NCBI GenBank assembly: GCA_023229245.1
Contig: JALNZU010000017.1
Span: 10,132-74,131 of the forward strand
Source: Bacteroidales bacterium
GTDB taxonomy: Bacteria; Bacteroidota; Bacteroidia; Bacteroidales; F082
Direction of reading: 5' to 3'
DNA: 64,000 bases
The notes beneath the pieces are model-generated. The model searched no databases. It saw only the letters and a program-made list of their open reading frames with translations, and was not told where the DNA came from. Shown one piece after another: positions 62,693 through 64,000 of the stretch. Position 1 is the first letter of the stretch; the number at the start of each line of letters is the position of its first letter. A program made the translations under genes and the position numbers.

Positions 62693-63085
62693 TTGAACTT
62701 TATAAGGCAAAACAAATTAAGTCTGCTCTGGGCAGGGTGTATCTTATTGCTTACAGGCTTGCCCGGCAACTATTTCCCACGTGTTGTCAGCTTCTGGGAG
62801 TGGATAAGCCCCGATAAGTTAGTACACCTGTTTATGTTTATGGTGCTGGCTTTTGTGATGATGTTCGACAGACGCAAACAATATACAGGAAAAAATAAAC
62901 GTTATGTCATTATATTAGTTCTTGGATTTGGTGTATTTTATGGAGCTCTCACAGAAATTTTGCAATATTATGTCTTTGTCCGCCGACACGGAAGTATCTA
63001 TGATTTTTATGCCAATACCTTAGGTATAGTAGCCGGAATAGGATTATTTATACTGTTGAGAAGAAAAATAATTAAGTTGAACTGA
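62693..63085 (+). CDS. VanZ-family membrane protein
   Basis: Small inner-membrane protein of unknown function; VanZ relatives affect teicoplanin resistance in Gram-positive bacteria, but that role does not carry over here. 130 residues with about four hydrophobic segments, SPDKLVHLFMFMVLAFVM in the second and GSIYDFYANTLGIVAG in the last. TTG start 10 bp after gcvH; no in-frame ATG fits. Confidence 0.85.
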   Translation: MNFIRQNKLSLLWAGCILLLTGLPGNYFPRVVSFWEWISPDKLVHLFMFMVLAFVMMFDRRKQYTGKNKRYVIILVLGFGVFYGALTEILQYYVFVRRHGSIYDFYANTLGIVAGIGLFILLRRKIIKLN

Positions 63086-63152
63086 GATTTAGAATTAATA
63101 CGTATTTTAGCAGTTTCTATTTCAAAGTTGAATCAATACATACGATAGAAAA

Positions 63153-63827
63153 ATGGAAATTAAGAAAACACCCAAAGCTGATCTTGAAAACAAGAAGATG
63201 CTCTTCAGGGAGATAGGCATGATACTAGCGCTTGCTGCTATCTTTCTTGCATTTGAGTATAAGAGCTATGATGCACGTACTATCAATATGGAGCAAAGAG
63301 TGGTAGAAGATATTCCTGAAGAAATAGTACCTATTACAGAACAAGCGGCTAAACCGCCACCACCACCACCACCACAACAGACTACCGTACTTTCCATCGT
63401 TCAAGATGACGTAGAAGTAGAAGATGTGGAGATCAATGTGGAGATTGACCAAACCGTTGCTATAGAGGCATATGTGCCGCCGGTACGGGAAGAGGAAGAG
63501 GTGATAGAACAAGAGATCTTTACCGTAGTTGAATCCATGCCCGAGTTCCCGGGTGGGCAGGCAAAGATGCTGGAGTTTATTGCTACCAACATCAAATATC
63601 CACCTATGGCACGTGAAAGCGGTATACAAGGACGCGTGTTCGTCAACTTTGTCGTTGAGCCTGATGGCTCCGTATCTGGTGTAACTATATTACGCGGTAT
63701 AGGTGGAGGATGTGATGAAGAAGCTATACGAGTGATTCAGTCTATGCCGAAATGGACACCAGGCCGGCAAAGAGGAAAAGCAGTAAGGGTATCGTTTAAC
63801 CTGCCCGTACGATTTACACTACAATAG
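63153..63827 (+). CDS. TonB-family energy transducer
   Basis: Links inner-membrane proton-motive force to outer-membrane receptors. 224 residues: one membrane helix (about 22-38, IGMILALAAIFLAFEY), a proline run (PPPPPPPQQ) and acidic spacer, and a TonB_C domain (about 135-224; EFPGGQAKMLEFIATNIKYP, GRVFVNFVVEPDGSVSGVTI, WTPGRQRGKAVRVSFNLPV). ExbB/ExbD are not adjacent. Followed by a strong terminator. Confidence 0.93.
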   Translation: MEIKKTPKADLENKKMLFREIGMILALAAIFLAFEYKSYDARTINMEQRVVEDIPEEIVPITEQAAKPPPPPPPQQTTVLSIVQDDVEVEDVEINVEIDQTVAIEAYVPPVREEEEVIEQEIFTVVESMPEFPGGQAKMLEFIATNIKYPPMARESGIQGRVFVNFVVEPDGSVSGVTILRGIGGGCDEEAIRVIQSMPKWTPGRQRGKAVRVSFNLPVRFTLQ

Positions 63828-63848
63828 GTTGATCAGATGAAACAAAAG

Positions 63849-63876
63849 AAGCACCAATAATCTGGTGCTTTTTTTT
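63849..63876 (+). terminator. Terminator of the tonB-like gene
   Basis: Stem AAGCACCA/TGGTGCTT with a 6-base loop, then a T-run, about 20 bp past the stop. Confidence 0.88.
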
Positions 63877-63902
63877 AGGCACTTTCAGAAAAGGATTAAA
63901 TA

Positions 63903-63983
63903 TTTGATTTATAGATAAATAAGTTGTATCTTTACTGAAACAAAACCCCGAAAACGAGCATAATGTCTCAAAATCGGGGTTTT
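63903..63983 (+). promoter_or_regulatory. Promoter and leader hairpin at the window edge
   Basis: TTTG at 63903-63906, 20 bp, then TATCTTTA at 63927-63934 (one mismatch). The predicted transcript begins near 63941 with AAAACCCCGA, which pairs perfectly with TCGGGGTTTT at 63974-63983. The gene it serves is beyond the window; it could also be a small RNA or attenuator. Confidence 0.4.
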
Positions 63984-64000
63984 CTATAATAAGCGCTATG

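Noticed and set aside
63225..63629. 134-codon minus-strand frame with a tryptophan run
   Set aside because: Antisense to the proline-rich linker of the tonB-like gene (CCA codons read backwards as TGG).

Overview
The window comes from a chromosome of a Bacteroidota bacterium. Evidence: type IX secretion and gliding genes (sprA, porT, a PorP/SprF protein, proteins with type A and type B C-terminal sorting domains), an S46 dipeptidyl-peptidase, a TonB-dependent receptor with a carboxypeptidase-like N-terminal domain, the ruvA-sprA-gcvH-vanZ order, a short AtpC, and promoters of the phylum-typical form TTTG-N19/20-TAnnTTTG. A B12-dependent ribonucleotide reductase and a hybrid cluster protein suggest life with little or no oxygen. 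I cannot place it below phylum. 

Layout. 1-9.4 kb: start of a class II ribonucleotide reductase, a large TolB-propeller/outer-membrane-barrel protein, an MBL-fold hydrolase, DXS, a small barrel protein, tRNA-Glu and PorT. 9.7-14.0 kb: a four-gene mevalonate operon (HMG-CoA reductase, GYDIA-type GHMP kinase, diphosphomevalonate decarboxylase, mevalonate kinase). 14-21 kb: a seven-heme cytochrome/TPR lipoprotein, PHP phosphatase, nitroreductase, an M28 glutaminyl-cyclase-like lipoprotein and an S46 peptidase. 21-31 kb: housekeeping genes on the minus strand (atpD-atpC; ileS, a dksA-like gene and lspA; yceD-rpmF-plsX-fabH). 31-38.4 kb: two paralogous secreted proteins and a PorP/SprF gene. 38.6-43.9 kb: a 5.2 kb integrative element in tRNA-Asn. 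44-64 kb: tRNA-Leu, scoAB, hcp, a lipoprotein, a TonB-dependent receptor, a methyltransferase, malic enzyme, then ruvA-sprA-gcvH-vanZ-tonB.

The most unusual region is the integrative element. It is bounded by a perfect 46-bp direct repeat (38646-38691 and 43869-43914) made of the 3' part of tRNA-Asn. It carries a tyrosine recombinase, an unknown 238-aa protein, an excisionase-like HTH protein, a small HTH-like protein, a 538-aa protein with the three signature motifs of family A polymerases (most like the TV-Pol group), and a small phage-type protein. I see no relaxase and no structural genes. GTAAC-based repeats lie at both ends and in front of the polymerase operon. The element also brings its own copy of the tRNA terminator, so insertion restores both the tRNA and its termination signal.

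The secretion genes fit together. SprA, PorT and the PorP/SprF protein belong to or serve the type IX machinery, and the two large secreted proteins carry its export signals. The M28 protein may cyclise the N-terminal glutamine seen after most signal peptides in this window. DXS beside a full mevalonate operon suggests that DXS serves thiamine or pyridoxal phosphate synthesis here, or that both isoprenoid routes exist.
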